64,000 bases of DNA, taken from contig NZ_CP108046.1 of the NCBI RefSeq assembly GCF_041435115.1, positions 8,928,001-8,992,000 on the forward strand. Reading direction: 5' to 3'. Under the pieces are notes generated by a model that made no database searches, had not been told where the DNA came from, and saw only the letters and a list, made by a program, of their open reading frames with translations. The position numbers and the translations under genes are program-made. Within the stretch, counting starts at the first letter, position 1. Each line of letters starts with the position of its first letter. Positions 26,930 to 34,703 of the stretch are shown one piece after another. This DNA comes from Streptomyces sp. NBC_00289. GTDB lineage: Bacteria > Actinomycetota > Actinomycetes > Streptomycetales > Streptomycetaceae.

Positions 26930-28228
26930 TCATCGCGTACGGCCGTCCTGCCCCACGCGGCCGTCATCGTCGTGGCGCGGTCGGCAGCCTGGCAAGGACG
27001 GCGGCGTGGCGGCGCCTTCGCGCGCCGCCCACGTCCGCCGTCGTACGGCCGGAAAGGCGTGTCGGCGGCCCAGAGCCACCGTGGCGAGCGCGGCCGCGAC
27101 GAGGGGGAGCGAGGTCCAGGGCAGTGCCTGGGCGCCCAGGTTCTCCAGGGCGACCCCTCCGGTCAGCGCACCCGCCGCGATCCCGGCGTTGTACACGGTG
27201 GTCTGCAGGGACGTCGCCACGTCCGCGTGCCCGGGCCCGGACGCGTCGACCAGCGCGGTCTGGATCAGGGTCGGCGCGCCGCCGAAGCCGGCGCCCCAGA
27301 GGGCCACGGAGACAAGGAGCACGGCGGGGGAGCGGGAGTAGAGCCCGAGGGTGAGCATGACGGCCGCGCACAGCGCGAGCGCGGCGAGCAGCGTGGTGCG
27401 CGGGTGGCGGTCCACGAGAAGTCCGGTGATCCAGAGTCCGGCCACGGTGGCCGCCCCGAACACCAGCAGCACCAGGCCGGTACGGCCGAAGCCGGCGTGC
27501 GCCGCGAACGGGGCGACGTACGTGTACATCACCTGATGGCCGAGCAGCAGGAGCAGGGTGACGGACAGGACGACGGGCAGGCCCGGCAGCCGCGCCACCC
27601 GGGGGAGCGGCGTCCGTGCGCCCGTGCCCTCGCCCGGGAAACCGGGCACCTGCCACCGCACCCAGCCGGCCAGCAGCAGGGCCAGCCCGGTCAGCACGCC
27701 GAAGGCCGTACGCCAGCCGAGTGCCTCGGCCAGGACGGTCCCGGCGGGCACGCCCAGCGACAGCGCCAGCGTGATGCCGCCGAGGACGACGGCGATGGCC
27801 CGGCCGCGCCGTTCGGCCGGCACCATCCGGGCCGCGTACCCGACGAGCATCGCCCACAGCGTGCCGCCCATGCACCCGGCCGACAGCCGGGCCGCGAACG
27901 TCAGGGTGTACGACGAGGACAGCGCGACCACGGCGTTGCTCACCGCGAGACCCACGAGGGCGCCGAGGAGCACCGGGCGGCGGGGCAGTCCGCGCAGCAA
28001 CGCCGTCAGCGGTATCGCCGCCGCGAAGGAGGCGACCGCGTACCCGGTCACCAGGAAGCCAACGCGGGCCTCGGAGACACCGAGCGCCGGCGCGATGCGC
28101 GGCAGCAGTCCGGCGGGCAGCAACTCCGTCATGACAGCGGTGAAGGCGGCGGTGGACAGGGCGAGGAGCCCGGGCCACGGCAGAGCGGTGGGCAGGGTGG
28201 TGCCCTTGGCCATGGAAGCGGTGGACAT
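26930..28228 (-). CDS. MFS drug/sugar efflux transporter (DHA1 type)
   Basis: A 432-aa major-facilitator protein with 12 predicted helices. The family-typical loop between helices 2 and 3 reads ALLRGLPRRPVLLGALVGLAVSN. The motif-C-like segment of helix 5 is GGITLALSLGVPAGTVLAEALGWR, which indicates a drug:H+ antiporter of the arabinose-efflux group. The last 45 residues are a hydrophilic tail. It is divergent from a MerR regulator with a perfect 20-bp palindrome in the 60-bp spacer, so the MerR protein very probably controls it in response to a transported compound. The substrate is unknown. Confidence 0.9.
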   Translation of the reverse strand: MSTASMAKGTTLPTALPWPGLLALSTAAFTAVMTELLPAGLLPRIAPALGVSEARVGFLVTGYAVASFAAAIPLTALLRGLPRRPVLLGALVGLAVSNAVVALSSSYTLTFAARLSAGCMGGTLWAMLVGYAARMVPAERRGRAIAVVLGGITLALSLGVPAGTVLAEALGWRTAFGVLTGLALLLAGWVRWQVPGFPGEGTGARTPLPRVARLPGLPVVLSVTLLLLLGHQVMYTYVAPFAAHAGFGRTGLVLLVFGAATVAGLWITGLLVDRHPRTTLLAALALCAAVMLTLGLYSRSPAVLLVSVALWGAGFGGAPTLIQTALVDASGPGHADVATSLQTTVYNAGIAAGALTGGVALENLGAQALPWTSLPLVAAALATVALGRRHAFPAVRRRTWAAREGAATPPSLPGCRPRHDDDGRVGQDGRTR

Positions 28229-28243
28229 GCGACCATGCTCGAA

Positions 28244-28263
28244 CCTTCACACCAGTGTGAAGG
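28244..28263. promoter_or_regulatory. MerR operator between MFS and MerR genes
   Basis: Perfect 20-bp palindrome CCTTCACACCAGTGTGAAGG, preceded on the minus strand by TTGCCT. Length and placement fit a MerR site lying between promoter elements of the divergent pair. Confidence 0.8.
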
Positions 28264-28288
28264 CAAGCGGCGACCCTCGGAGGCGGCC

Positions 28289-28675
28289 ATGAAGATCGGC
28301 GAACTGTCGCGCCGTACCGGCGTCCCCACCAGGCTGCTGCGCTACTACGAGGAGCAGGAACTGTTGCACCCGGCGCGGTCCGGGAACGGCTACCGCGAGT
28401 ACGGCGAGGCGGACGTCCGTGACGTCCAGCAGATCCGCGGGCTGCTCGACTCGGGGCTCACCACGGAGATGATCCGCGCGATCCTGCCGTATCTGTCGGG
28501 CCCGGACGAGATCCTTCCGCCGGCCGGCTCCCTCACCCCGGAGACGGCCGCCCTGCTGCAGGCCCACATCGACCGCATCCAGGCCCGCGTCGAGTGTCTG
28601 GCCCGTAACCGGGACCGGCTCAGGACCTATCTGGCGGCAGCGGACGGAGCCGACGAAGGTGCCGTAACCGCGTAA
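28289..28675 (+). CDS. MerR family transcriptional regulator
   Basis: A 128-aa MerR protein. The winged helix-turn-helix is at residues 1-70 (MKIGELSRRTGVPTRLLRYYEEQELLHP and NGYREYGEADVRDVQQIR), followed by the dimerising coiled-coil (HIDRIQARVECLARNRDRLRTYL). There is no separate ligand domain and only a single cysteine, so metal sensing is unlikely; it probably senses an organic ligand. ATG 28289 is preceded by GGAGG. It is divergent from the MFS gene and should bind the palindrome at 28244-28263. Confidence 0.9.
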   Translation: MKIGELSRRTGVPTRLLRYYEEQELLHPARSGNGYREYGEADVRDVQQIRGLLDSGLTTEMIRAILPYLSGPDEILPPAGSLTPETAALLQAHIDRIQARVECLARNRDRLRTYLAAADGADEGAVTA

Positions 28676-28715
28676 AACCCTTGCCGCGGCCGCGGCCTGA
28701 TGCTGGAGTGAGCCC

Positions 28716-29492
28716 ATGGATCATGTCGCGATACTCGCCCTCTTCGACCGGGACATGCGCGAAGGCGCGCAGCCGGACAGCCCCAGCGCCCGGATCGAGC
28801 GGACCGGGCGTGTGGTGCGCCAGGTCTCCTCCGAACTCGGCTGGAACGGCGTGGTCTGGTCGGACCTGGACGAGGCGACCGCGGACGCGGCGATCGCCGA
28901 ACAGATCGCCCACTACCACGGTCTCGGCCTCGAGTTCGAGTGGAAGCTGTACGGGCACGATCTGCCGGTGGACCTGGGCGGACGGCTGAGAGCCACCGGA
29001 TTCGAACCCCGGCCCGAGGAGACCCTGATGATCGGCGAGGTCGCCGACCTGACGGTGGACGCCGAGCCGCCCGAGGGCATCCGCATCCTTCCCGTCACCG
29101 ACCAGGCGGGCGTCGATCTGGTGGCGGACGTGCACGAGAAGGCCTTCGGTACCGGCAGTTCGCGGCTGCGGCACCAGCTGCTCTCCCACCTCAAGGCCGA
29201 CCCGGAGACCGTGGTCGCCGTCGTCGCCCTCGCCGGTGACGTGGCGGTGAGCGCGGCCCGTATGGAGCTCGTGCCGGGTACCAGGTTCGCCGGCCTGTGG
29301 GGCGGCGGCACCGTCGAGGAGTGGCGTGGACGCGGCATCTACCGCGCGCTGGTGGCCCATAGGGCCCGCGCCGCCGCCGAGCGCGGCTACCGCTACCTCC
29401 AGGTCGACGCCCTGAACGAAAGCCGCCGCGTCCTCGAACGCCTCGGCTTCCAGCCCCTGACCACGACGACACCGTACGTGTACGTGCCGTAG
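28716..29492 (+). CDS. GNAT family N-acetyltransferase
   Basis: A 258-aa protein with a C-terminal GNAT domain. The acetyl-CoA binding motif is GGGTVEEWRGRGIYRALVAHRA (about 188-210), followed by YLQVDALNESRRVLERLGF. The N-terminal half is a helical, acidic region probably also GNAT-like but degenerate. GGAG eleven bases upstream supports ATG 28716. It follows the MerR gene by 40 bases and may be cotranscribed. It converges on another GNAT gene. The substrate is unknown. Confidence 0.85.
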   Translation: MDHVAILALFDRDMREGAQPDSPSARIERTGRVVRQVSSELGWNGVVWSDLDEATADAAIAEQIAHYHGLGLEFEWKLYGHDLPVDLGGRLRATGFEPRPEETLMIGEVADLTVDAEPPEGIRILPVTDQAGVDLVADVHEKAFGTGSSRLRHQLLSHLKADPETVVAVVALAGDVAVSAARMELVPGTRFAGLWGGGTVEEWRGRGIYRALVAHRARAAAERGYRYLQVDALNESRRVLERLGFQPLTTTTPYVYVP

Positions 29493-29541
29493 ACCCTGTC
29501 GTCACAGGCGCTCGCGGTCGCCGGGGCACAGCCGCGAGGAC

Positions 29542-30570
29542 TCACAGGTCGAGTTGGTACTCCGCCGCCCTGTGCGTCGGTAGGTAGCCGAGCGCGTCGT
29601 TGACGGCCAGCATGGGCGCGTTGCTCTCCGCGGTGTCGGTGCGGAGCCCGGCGAGGGCGGGGTGCCGTTCGCGGGCGCGGCTGATGGAGGCCGCCTTCAT
29701 CCAGCGGGCGAGGCCGTGACCGCGGTGTTCGGGGAGCACCGCGGTGCCGTAGTGCTGACCGTCGCCCAGGCCGTCACCCGGCACGACGAGTTCGGAGAAC
29801 CCGACCACCGATCCGTCCGCGGTGCTCACGGCGGCGACGGTGTGCAGCGACTCGCCGCGCTTCGCGACGGCCTCCGCCGCGGCGAGCACCCGCTCCACGT
29901 CCCAGACGACCGTGCCGTAGTCGGTGCCCTCCATCGGCATGTCGTCCATGGCGCGCCGCGAGTCGGCGTACGACCGCGCCAGTTCGGGCGGCACGCTGCC
30001 GTCCCATTCCGTCAACGTGTAGCCGGGGTGCGGTCGTCGGGCGAGCTCCGCGATCGCGTCGAGGTCCGCCTCGGCGAGCGGCAGCCTGGCGTACGTCAGC
30101 GTCAGCACCCGGCGAAAGCCCCGCGCCGCAAGGAACAGGTCGGCGGGGGAGTCCTGTTCGGCCTGTGCGAGCACCGACCGGCGCCCCTCCGCGCGGGCCG
30201 CTGACACGGCGGCGTCCAGCAGCCTGGTGCCCACGCCCCGCCGCCGCTCCGTGTCGTGCACGGCGATCTCCAGTTCGGCGAGGTGCTGCTGCCCCTCCCT
30301 CGTGAACAGCCGCAGGTAGGCGGTACCGAGCGGCATCCCGTCGGTGTCCGAGGCCACCCAGGCGAGGCGGCGGCTCGAACCGCCGGGCTGCGGGTCGGTG
30401 AGCGGGGTGAGGTGCAGGGACAACGGGTCTCCGTCTGGCGGGGCGAGTCGGGCGGGGCGGGGCAGGAGCGGGTCGAACCAGCTCGGAACACCTCGGACAC
30501 GGCGGAGTCCGATCGGTTCGCGCGGCTGAAGCCTGCCGTCGGACGCCGATGTGCGCAACGGGGTTTCCAC
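29542..30570 (-). CDS. Tandem GNAT acetyltransferase
   Basis: A 342-aa protein with two GNAT repeats. The first has HDTERRRGVGTRLLDAAVSAA (about 105-125) and the second LPEHRGHGLARWMKAASISRA (about 275-295) followed by GLRTDTAESNAPMLAVNDALGY. Both keep the RxxGxG/A pyrophosphate loop. Proteins of this shape include MshD-like and antibiotic-modifying enzymes, but nothing assigns this one. The start is GTG 30570, with only a weak ribosome site, so a downstream start is possible. A broken GNAT gene lies just upstream. Confidence 0.82.
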   Translation of the reverse strand: METPLRTSASDGRLQPREPIGLRRVRGVPSWFDPLLPRPARLAPPDGDPLSLHLTPLTDPQPGGSSRRLAWVASDTDGMPLGTAYLRLFTREGQQHLAELEIAVHDTERRRGVGTRLLDAAVSAARAEGRRSVLAQAEQDSPADLFLAARGFRRVLTLTYARLPLAEADLDAIAELARRPHPGYTLTEWDGSVPPELARSYADSRRAMDDMPMEGTDYGTVVWDVERVLAAAEAVAKRGESLHTVAAVSTADGSVVGFSELVVPGDGLGDGQHYGTAVLPEHRGHGLARWMKAASISRARERHPALAGLRTDTAESNAPMLAVNDALGYLPTHRAAEYQLDL

Positions 30571-30663
30571 ACCGTCACCACGTGAGCCGACCCCGCCCGT
30601 CCAGCCCTACGACGGAGGCGGCGGACCCGGCCGAGACGCCAGGTCCGGCGCTGCCGACGCGCT

Positions 30664-31015
30664 TCAGGTCCGAGTCAGGGCCCAGGTCCGAAGGGAGACC
30701 GCCCGGCCTCGGGAGACGCGCAGGACCGGGGCGTCCTTCGGGAGCTCGAAGCCGCAGGACGGGTGACGCCCTCGCTCGCGGCGTTGTCGGAGTCGATGCG
30801 CAACAGCACGCGCCGGGGACGCAGTTCTCGGGCCGAAACTGGGCCCTTCCCTTCCGTGCCTCGACGAGGTGGGCGGCCAGGGCCGCACCGGTGTCGAAGG
30901 GGGAGGCCACCGGGGTCCAGCGGGCCATCTCGGGATCGTCGTGGAGGGCGACGATCCTGTCCCGGTCCCCGGGTGCGGTCCAGACGCACGTCAGACCCTG
31001 GGCGACGGCGCGGCC
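30664..31015 (-). pseudogene. GNAT acetyltransferase pseudogene
   Basis: Remnant on the minus strand spread over three frames. The N-terminal part (from about 31000) reads DDPEMARWTPVASPFDTGAA, typical of a GNAT start. After a frame change comes VLLRIDSDNAASEG, the strand before the acetyl-CoA loop. After another change comes CGFELPKDAPVLRVSRGRAV and a stop at 30664, typical of the GNAT C-terminus. The central HRGxG acetyl-CoA loop is missing, so an internal deletion plus frameshifts destroyed it. It explains most of the otherwise geneless stretch 30571-31107. Confidence 0.7.
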
Positions 31016-31107
31016 GGGCAGGACAAGGCCGGTCCGCGCTGGGCGGGCCGGCCTTCGTTCCGGTCTCTCCCGGGCTCGCCGGTCTCCCGACCGCCCGGCG
31101 GGTGCCG

Positions 31108-31548
31108 CTACGGCCTGGGGGCACTCCTCGCCGCCGTGGCGGTGCACATCAGCCCCAGGACGAGCGCCAGGGCGCCGATGATGATGTTGTTCAGCACGAC
31201 TCCGGTGTCGGGGCTCTCGCCGACGATCCACGGCGAGACGATCATCCACACGCCGAGTGCGCACATGGCCCAGCTCAGGCCGTACATGCGAGCCGGAGCG
31301 GCGGTGAACCCGAGGGCCAGCAGGCCGATCGCGATGCCGACGATCAGGTTGTGGGTCATGAGGGCGGGCTGGCCGGCCGTGTAGTGGAGTATCCACGGGG
31401 ACACCGCGCAGTACAGCCCGAGCAGGAACACCGGTCCGTCCACGAGTGCCACATCGCGGCCGCCGAGCATGCGGGCGTAGCGTTCCCGCATTTCCGAAGC
31501 ATCGGGGTGGCTGGTGATGTCACCTCTGGTGGGCGAGACGTTGGCCAT
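31108..31548 (-). CDS. SPW repeat membrane protein
   Basis: A 146-aa integral membrane protein with four hydrophobic segments and two SPW repeats: CAVSPWIL near residue 50 and MIVSPWIV near 105. SPW-repeat proteins are small membrane proteins of unknown function in actinobacteria and other bacteria. The N-terminal 30 residues are hydrophilic and cytoplasmic. ATG 31548 follows GAAGGAG by seven bases. It lies downstream of the anti-sigma gene on the same strand, but with a hairpin (31669-31690) and about 160 bp between, so it is probably a separate transcript. Confidence 0.85.
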   Translation of the reverse strand: MANVSPTRGDITSHPDASEMRERYARMLGGRDVALVDGPVFLLGLYCAVSPWILHYTAGQPALMTHNLIVGIAIGLLALGFTAAPARMYGLSWAMCALGVWMIVSPWIVGESPDTGVVLNNIIIGALALVLGLMCTATAARSAPRP

Positions 31549-31668
31549 GGTGGGTCTCCTTCTGCTTGCAGCCCGACCGCGTCTGGTGCGGTGTGCGGTG
31601 AGCGCCGCGCAGTCTCATTCTGCTCTTATTTTTCCTTTATGTGTAGGTCCGGGTGAGCAGGCCGAGGA

Positions 31669-31690
31669 CCCCCACCGCCTTCGGCGGGGC
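31669..31690 (-). terminator. Possible terminator after the anti-sigma gene
   Basis: Short GC hairpin (CCGCC-TTC-GGCGG with flanking C/G runs) just beyond the stop of the anti-sigma gene. Weak evidence: no T tract. Confidence 0.4.
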
Positions 31691-31707
31691 CCACGTTCCG
31701 GCATCGG

Positions 31708-32460
31708 TCAGGTGGGGAACTCCATCACAGCGAGGGGAGTCGACGTCGGCTCGCCGGACCCGCCCGCGGGTTCCACGGTGATGCCCATCCCCGTGGCCTT
31801 GTCGACCGGTCCGCCCAGCAGCACCGTCTGACCGGCCAGGTGCGGGTCCATCAGGCCCGCGGATCGCATGGTGCCCCGATCGTCGAACCACAGCTGGTAC
31901 ACCTTGCCGCGGGGTGGTTCGGCCATCCCCGAGGACACGAACACGGCCGCGTCACGGCTCGCGGACACCACGACCGTCCCCCGCGCGCCGCCCGGCAGCC
32001 GCGCGGTCCGGGTCCGGGCGTCGGGAGCGGCGAGTACGGCGGCCAGGTCGTCGGCGTTCCGCTGTGCCCGGCCCGCCAGGTCGCGGGCCTCCTCGGCGCG
32101 CTCGTACTGCCACGCGGCGGTGCCGCCGAACACGGCCGCCGCGGCGAGACAGGCCGCCAGCGCACACCGCGAGAGCGGACGCGCGTGCCCCGTCCCGCGC
32201 CCTCGGCGGACGGTGGACCGCACGCGGGGCGAGTCCTGCCGTACGGCGACGATCCGGCGCAGCACGTCGTCCCGCACCGCGGTCCGGGGCGGCTCGGCCG
32301 CCGCGAGGCCCAGCCTGGCCGCGGTCGCGGTGAACCCGGCGACCTCCTCGGCGCAGGTCGGACAGCCGTCCAGGTGCCGCTCGAACGCGGTGCGCTCGTC
32401 GTCGGCCAGAGCGTGCAGGGCGTAGGCACCCGACAGCGTGTGCAGGTCCGCGGTGATCAC
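31708..32460 (-). CDS. Zinc-binding anti-sigma factor (RskA-like)
   Basis: A 250-aa membrane anti-sigma factor. The N-terminal anti-sigma domain carries the zinc signature H-x3-C-x2-C (RHLDGCPTC, about residues 30-38). One transmembrane segment follows (CALAACLAAAAVFGG, about 100-115), then an extracytoplasmic RskA-type domain (VVVSASRDAAVFVSSG, KVYQLWFDDRG). It binds and inactivates its partner sigma factor at the membrane and releases it after regulated proteolysis. GTG 32460 overlaps the sigma gene stop (GTGA), the classic coupled arrangement. Confidence 0.92.
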   Translation of the reverse strand: MITADLHTLSGAYALHALADDERTAFERHLDGCPTCAEEVAGFTATAARLGLAAAEPPRTAVRDDVLRRIVAVRQDSPRVRSTVRRGRGTGHARPLSRCALAACLAAAAVFGGTAAWQYERAEEARDLAGRAQRNADDLAAVLAAPDARTRTARLPGGARGTVVVSASRDAAVFVSSGMAEPPRGKVYQLWFDDRGTMRSAGLMDPHLAGQTVLLGGPVDKATGMGITVEPAGGSGEPTSTPLAVMEFPT

Positions 32461-33041
32461 GCGCTCACCCCCAGGCAGTCGCGCAGCCGGATGAGACCGT
32501 CGCGCAGTCGTGTCTTGACGGTGCCCAGCGGCAGCGCCAGAGCCTCGGCCACCTCCCGGTAGGTCAGTCCGCGGTAGTAGGCGAGGGTGACCGACTGCCG
32601 CTGGAGCTCGGTCAGCGTGCGCAGACAGCGGCGTACCTGCTCCCGCTCCAGCCGGGCCTCCACCTGCTCGGTGACGTGGTCGTACTCGGGCACGCGGTCC
32701 AGCAGGGCCGCGCGGTGCTCCCGCGCGGCGGCCGCCTCCACCGAGCGCACCCGGTCGATGGCCCGCCGGTGGGCCAGGGTGAGGATCCAGTTGATGGCCG
32801 TGCCGCGGTCCGGACGGTAACGGGGAGCGCTGCGCCACACCTCGACCAGCACCTCCTGGGCGACCTCCTCCGACTGCGCCTGGTCACGCAGCACGCTGCG
32901 CACGACACCGAAGACGGGGCTCGCGACGGCGTCGTAGAGCGCGGCGAACGCCTTCTGGTCGCCCAGGGCCACGCCGCCCAGCAACTCCTGCAGATCAGGT
33001 GGTGAGGACGGATTTGTGCCGATGTAGACGGCTTCTTTCAC
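32457..33041 (-). CDS. ECF sigma factor, SigK-like
   Basis: A 194-aa extracytoplasmic-function sigma factor. Region 2 includes FAALYDAVASPVFGVV and EEVAQEVLVEVWRSAPRY. Region 4 includes LTELQRQSVTLAYYRGLTYREVAEALALPLGTVKTRLRDG, with the helix-turn-helix that reads the -35 element. It resembles SigK-type sigma factors paired with RskA anti-sigma factors. GTG 33041 follows GGAGG by nine bases. It is divergent from a LitR-like MerR-cobalamin regulator and close to a photolyase operon. A role in light or oxidative stress, like LitS, is an attractive inference but not proven. Confidence 0.92.
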   Translation of the reverse strand: MKEAVYIGTNPSSPPDLQELLGGVALGDQKAFAALYDAVASPVFGVVRSVLRDQAQSEEVAQEVLVEVWRSAPRYRPDRGTAINWILTLAHRRAIDRVRSVEAAAAREHRAALLDRVPEYDHVTEQVEARLEREQVRRCLRTLTELQRQSVTLAYYRGLTYREVAEALALPLGTVKTRLRDGLIRLRDCLGVSA

Positions 33042-33310
33042 GAGGGGGATCCTCCGGGAGGTGTGACATGTCCGGGCGTAATCCGGTGCGCGGGGGCCGA
33101 CGGATTGGTCCGATCAGGCAAAGGGTGAGCGTCTCTCGCTGCGGCGCGGGTCTTCCGGCGGCTGTGTCGGTGTCTTCCGACGGCGAGGGGGGTTCGGATG
33201 CGGGCGCCGACGGATCGTCGGCGCAGGGGGCGCTCGTACGGCGCGCAGCCCTCGGCCGGCCGCGCGGGCGGTCGGCGACTCGCATCGATTCTGCGTCGTA
33301 CAGTCGGCAC

Positions 33311-34423
33311 ATGGGTGAGACCGAAGCGGGCCCGGCGGACGGGTACGAGGTGACGGACGGCGAGGGCCCCGACGCCGGTCTCACGACGGGCGGGCTCGCT
33401 CGCCGGCTCGGGGTGTCGCCCACCACACTGCGCTCCTGGGACCGCAGGTACGGCATCGGGCCGGCCGTCCGCGCCGAGGGCAGGCACCGTCGCTGGACAC
33501 CGCGCGACGTGGAGATGCTGGAGACGATGTGCCGCCTCACCTCGTCCGGGGTGCCGCCCGCGGAGGCGGCACGCGCCGCCCGGGAGGGAGTACGGCGGTC
33601 CACGCCCGGCGCGGAGGCGTCCGCGCGAGCCGAACCGTCCGCGCGAGCCGAACCGTCCGTGCGAGCCGAACCGCCCGTGCGAGCCGAACCGTCCGCGCCG
33701 TCCGGGTCGGCCACCGTCCCCGTCCGCTCACGCGCGGCCGGCGGGCTGCCGCTGGGCGACGTGCGCCAGGAGTGCCGCGGCCTGGCCCGCGCCGCCGTCC
33801 GGCTCGACGCGCCGGCGGTCGAGGACCAGTTGGCCTCGGTCGTCGATGAGCACGGCCTCACCGTCGCCTGGCAGGAGGTGATGATGCCCACCCTGCACGC
33901 CGTGGGACGCAAGTGGGCCTCCTCCGGCGACCGGTACGTCGAGGTCGAGCACCTGTTGTCCTGGCACGTGTCCACCACCCTGCGCAGACACACCCGGGCC
34001 CGCGCACCGCAGGGGACCGCCTCCGCCGTCGAGCCCGTCCTGCTGGCCTGCGCTCCCGGCGAGCAGCACACCCTGCCGCTCGAGGCCCTGAACGCGGGGC
34101 TCGGCGAACTCGGTCTGCCCACCCGGATGTTCGGCGCCGCCGTGCCCGCCGAGGCGCTCACCGCGGCGGTCCAGCGACTCGGTCCGCGAGCCGTGGTCCT
34201 GTGGGCACAGTCGCGCTCCACGGCCAGCCTGCCGCTGGCCCGGCACGTGGCCGGCACCCAGTGGGGAGTGAAGGGCGCCCGCAGACAGCCCCTGGTACTC
34301 ACGGCCGGGCCGGGCTGGGGCAGCCGCCCCGCCCCGGGAATGCCGAGGCCGACGACCCTGCGCGACGCACTGGACCTGCTGCGCGCCGCATACGGCACGG
34401 ACGGGCTCCCGGGGCCGCGTTGA
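33311..34423 (+). CDS. MerR-type regulator with cobalamin-binding-like domain (LitR/CarH-like)
   Basis: A 370-aa protein. The N-terminal MerR winged helix (about 20-90, LTTGGLARRLGVSPTTLRSWDRRYG) is followed by an 18-bp-repeat-encoded hexapeptide linker (105-128). A helical bundle with a Trp...Glu-His motif comes next (KWASSGDRYVEVEH, about 200-212), then a Rossmann-like B12 domain with PGEQHTLPLEA in place of the DxHxxG motif. In CarH and LitR, adenosylcobalamin bound here senses light. Spacing in the Trp-Glu-His motif is one residue longer than usual and the loop has E-x-H, so B12 binding is probable but not certain. ATG 33311 has no ribosome site but TACAGT seven bases upstream: probably leaderless. 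Confidence 0.85.
   Translation: MGETEAGPADGYEVTDGEGPDAGLTTGGLARRLGVSPTTLRSWDRRYGIGPAVRAEGRHRRWTPRDVEMLETMCRLTSSGVPPAEAARAAREGVRRSTPGAEASARAEPSARAEPSVRAEPPVRAEPSAPSGSATVPVRSRAAGGLPLGDVRQECRGLARAAVRLDAPAVEDQLASVVDEHGLTVAWQEVMMPTLHAVGRKWASSGDRYVEVEHLLSWHVSTTLRRHTRARAPQGTASAVEPVLLACAPGEQHTLPLEALNAGLGELGLPTRMFGAAVPAEALTAAVQRLGPRAVVLWAQSRSTASLPLARHVAGTQWGVKGARRQPLVLTAGPGWGSRPAPGMPRPTTLRDALDLLRAAYGTDGLPGPR
33623..33694 (+). repeat. Four 18-bp tandem repeats in the LitR-like gene
   Basis: Four near-identical 18-bp units (GCGCGAGCCGAACCGTCC) encode (A/V)RAEP(S/P) hexapeptides. The copy number could vary without changing the frame and would alter the linker length between the two domains. Confidence 0.85.
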
Positions 34424-34703
34424 CCCGTCGGGGGCGGAGGGTTCGTCGTGCCTCGTACGACACGGACCGGATCGTCGTGCCGGGTTGAGCCGTCGGGTCC
34501 GGGTCCGGGGCCGGGTGCCGGTCCGGTTCTTGGGAGGCTGGAGCGGGACGGTGGAGGGCCGGGCCGGGGCGGAGAATTCGCGGTCACTCCGCATCCGTGG
34601 GACCGTCGGGACGGGAAGCGGGGGGCGAGAGGGCTGTGCCGACCGGTACGGCCGTCGTCGTCCGGTCCTCGCCGGGCGGCCCGAGACCACGAGGACGGTC
34701 GCC

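Noticed and set aside
30575..31396. 273-codon minus-strand open frame
   Set aside because: Only its middle resembles a GNAT N-terminus; the start overlaps the SPW gene in another frame. Treated as part of a pseudogene.
33042..33310. Cobalamin riboswitch before the LitR-like gene
   Set aside because: No B12-box-like conserved sequence, and the transcript appears leaderless.
34424..34703. Small gene between the LitR-like and FAD oxidoreductase genes
   Set aside because: GC-rich simple-sequence repeats (GGTCCGGG) without a start and ribosome site or conserved protein pattern.
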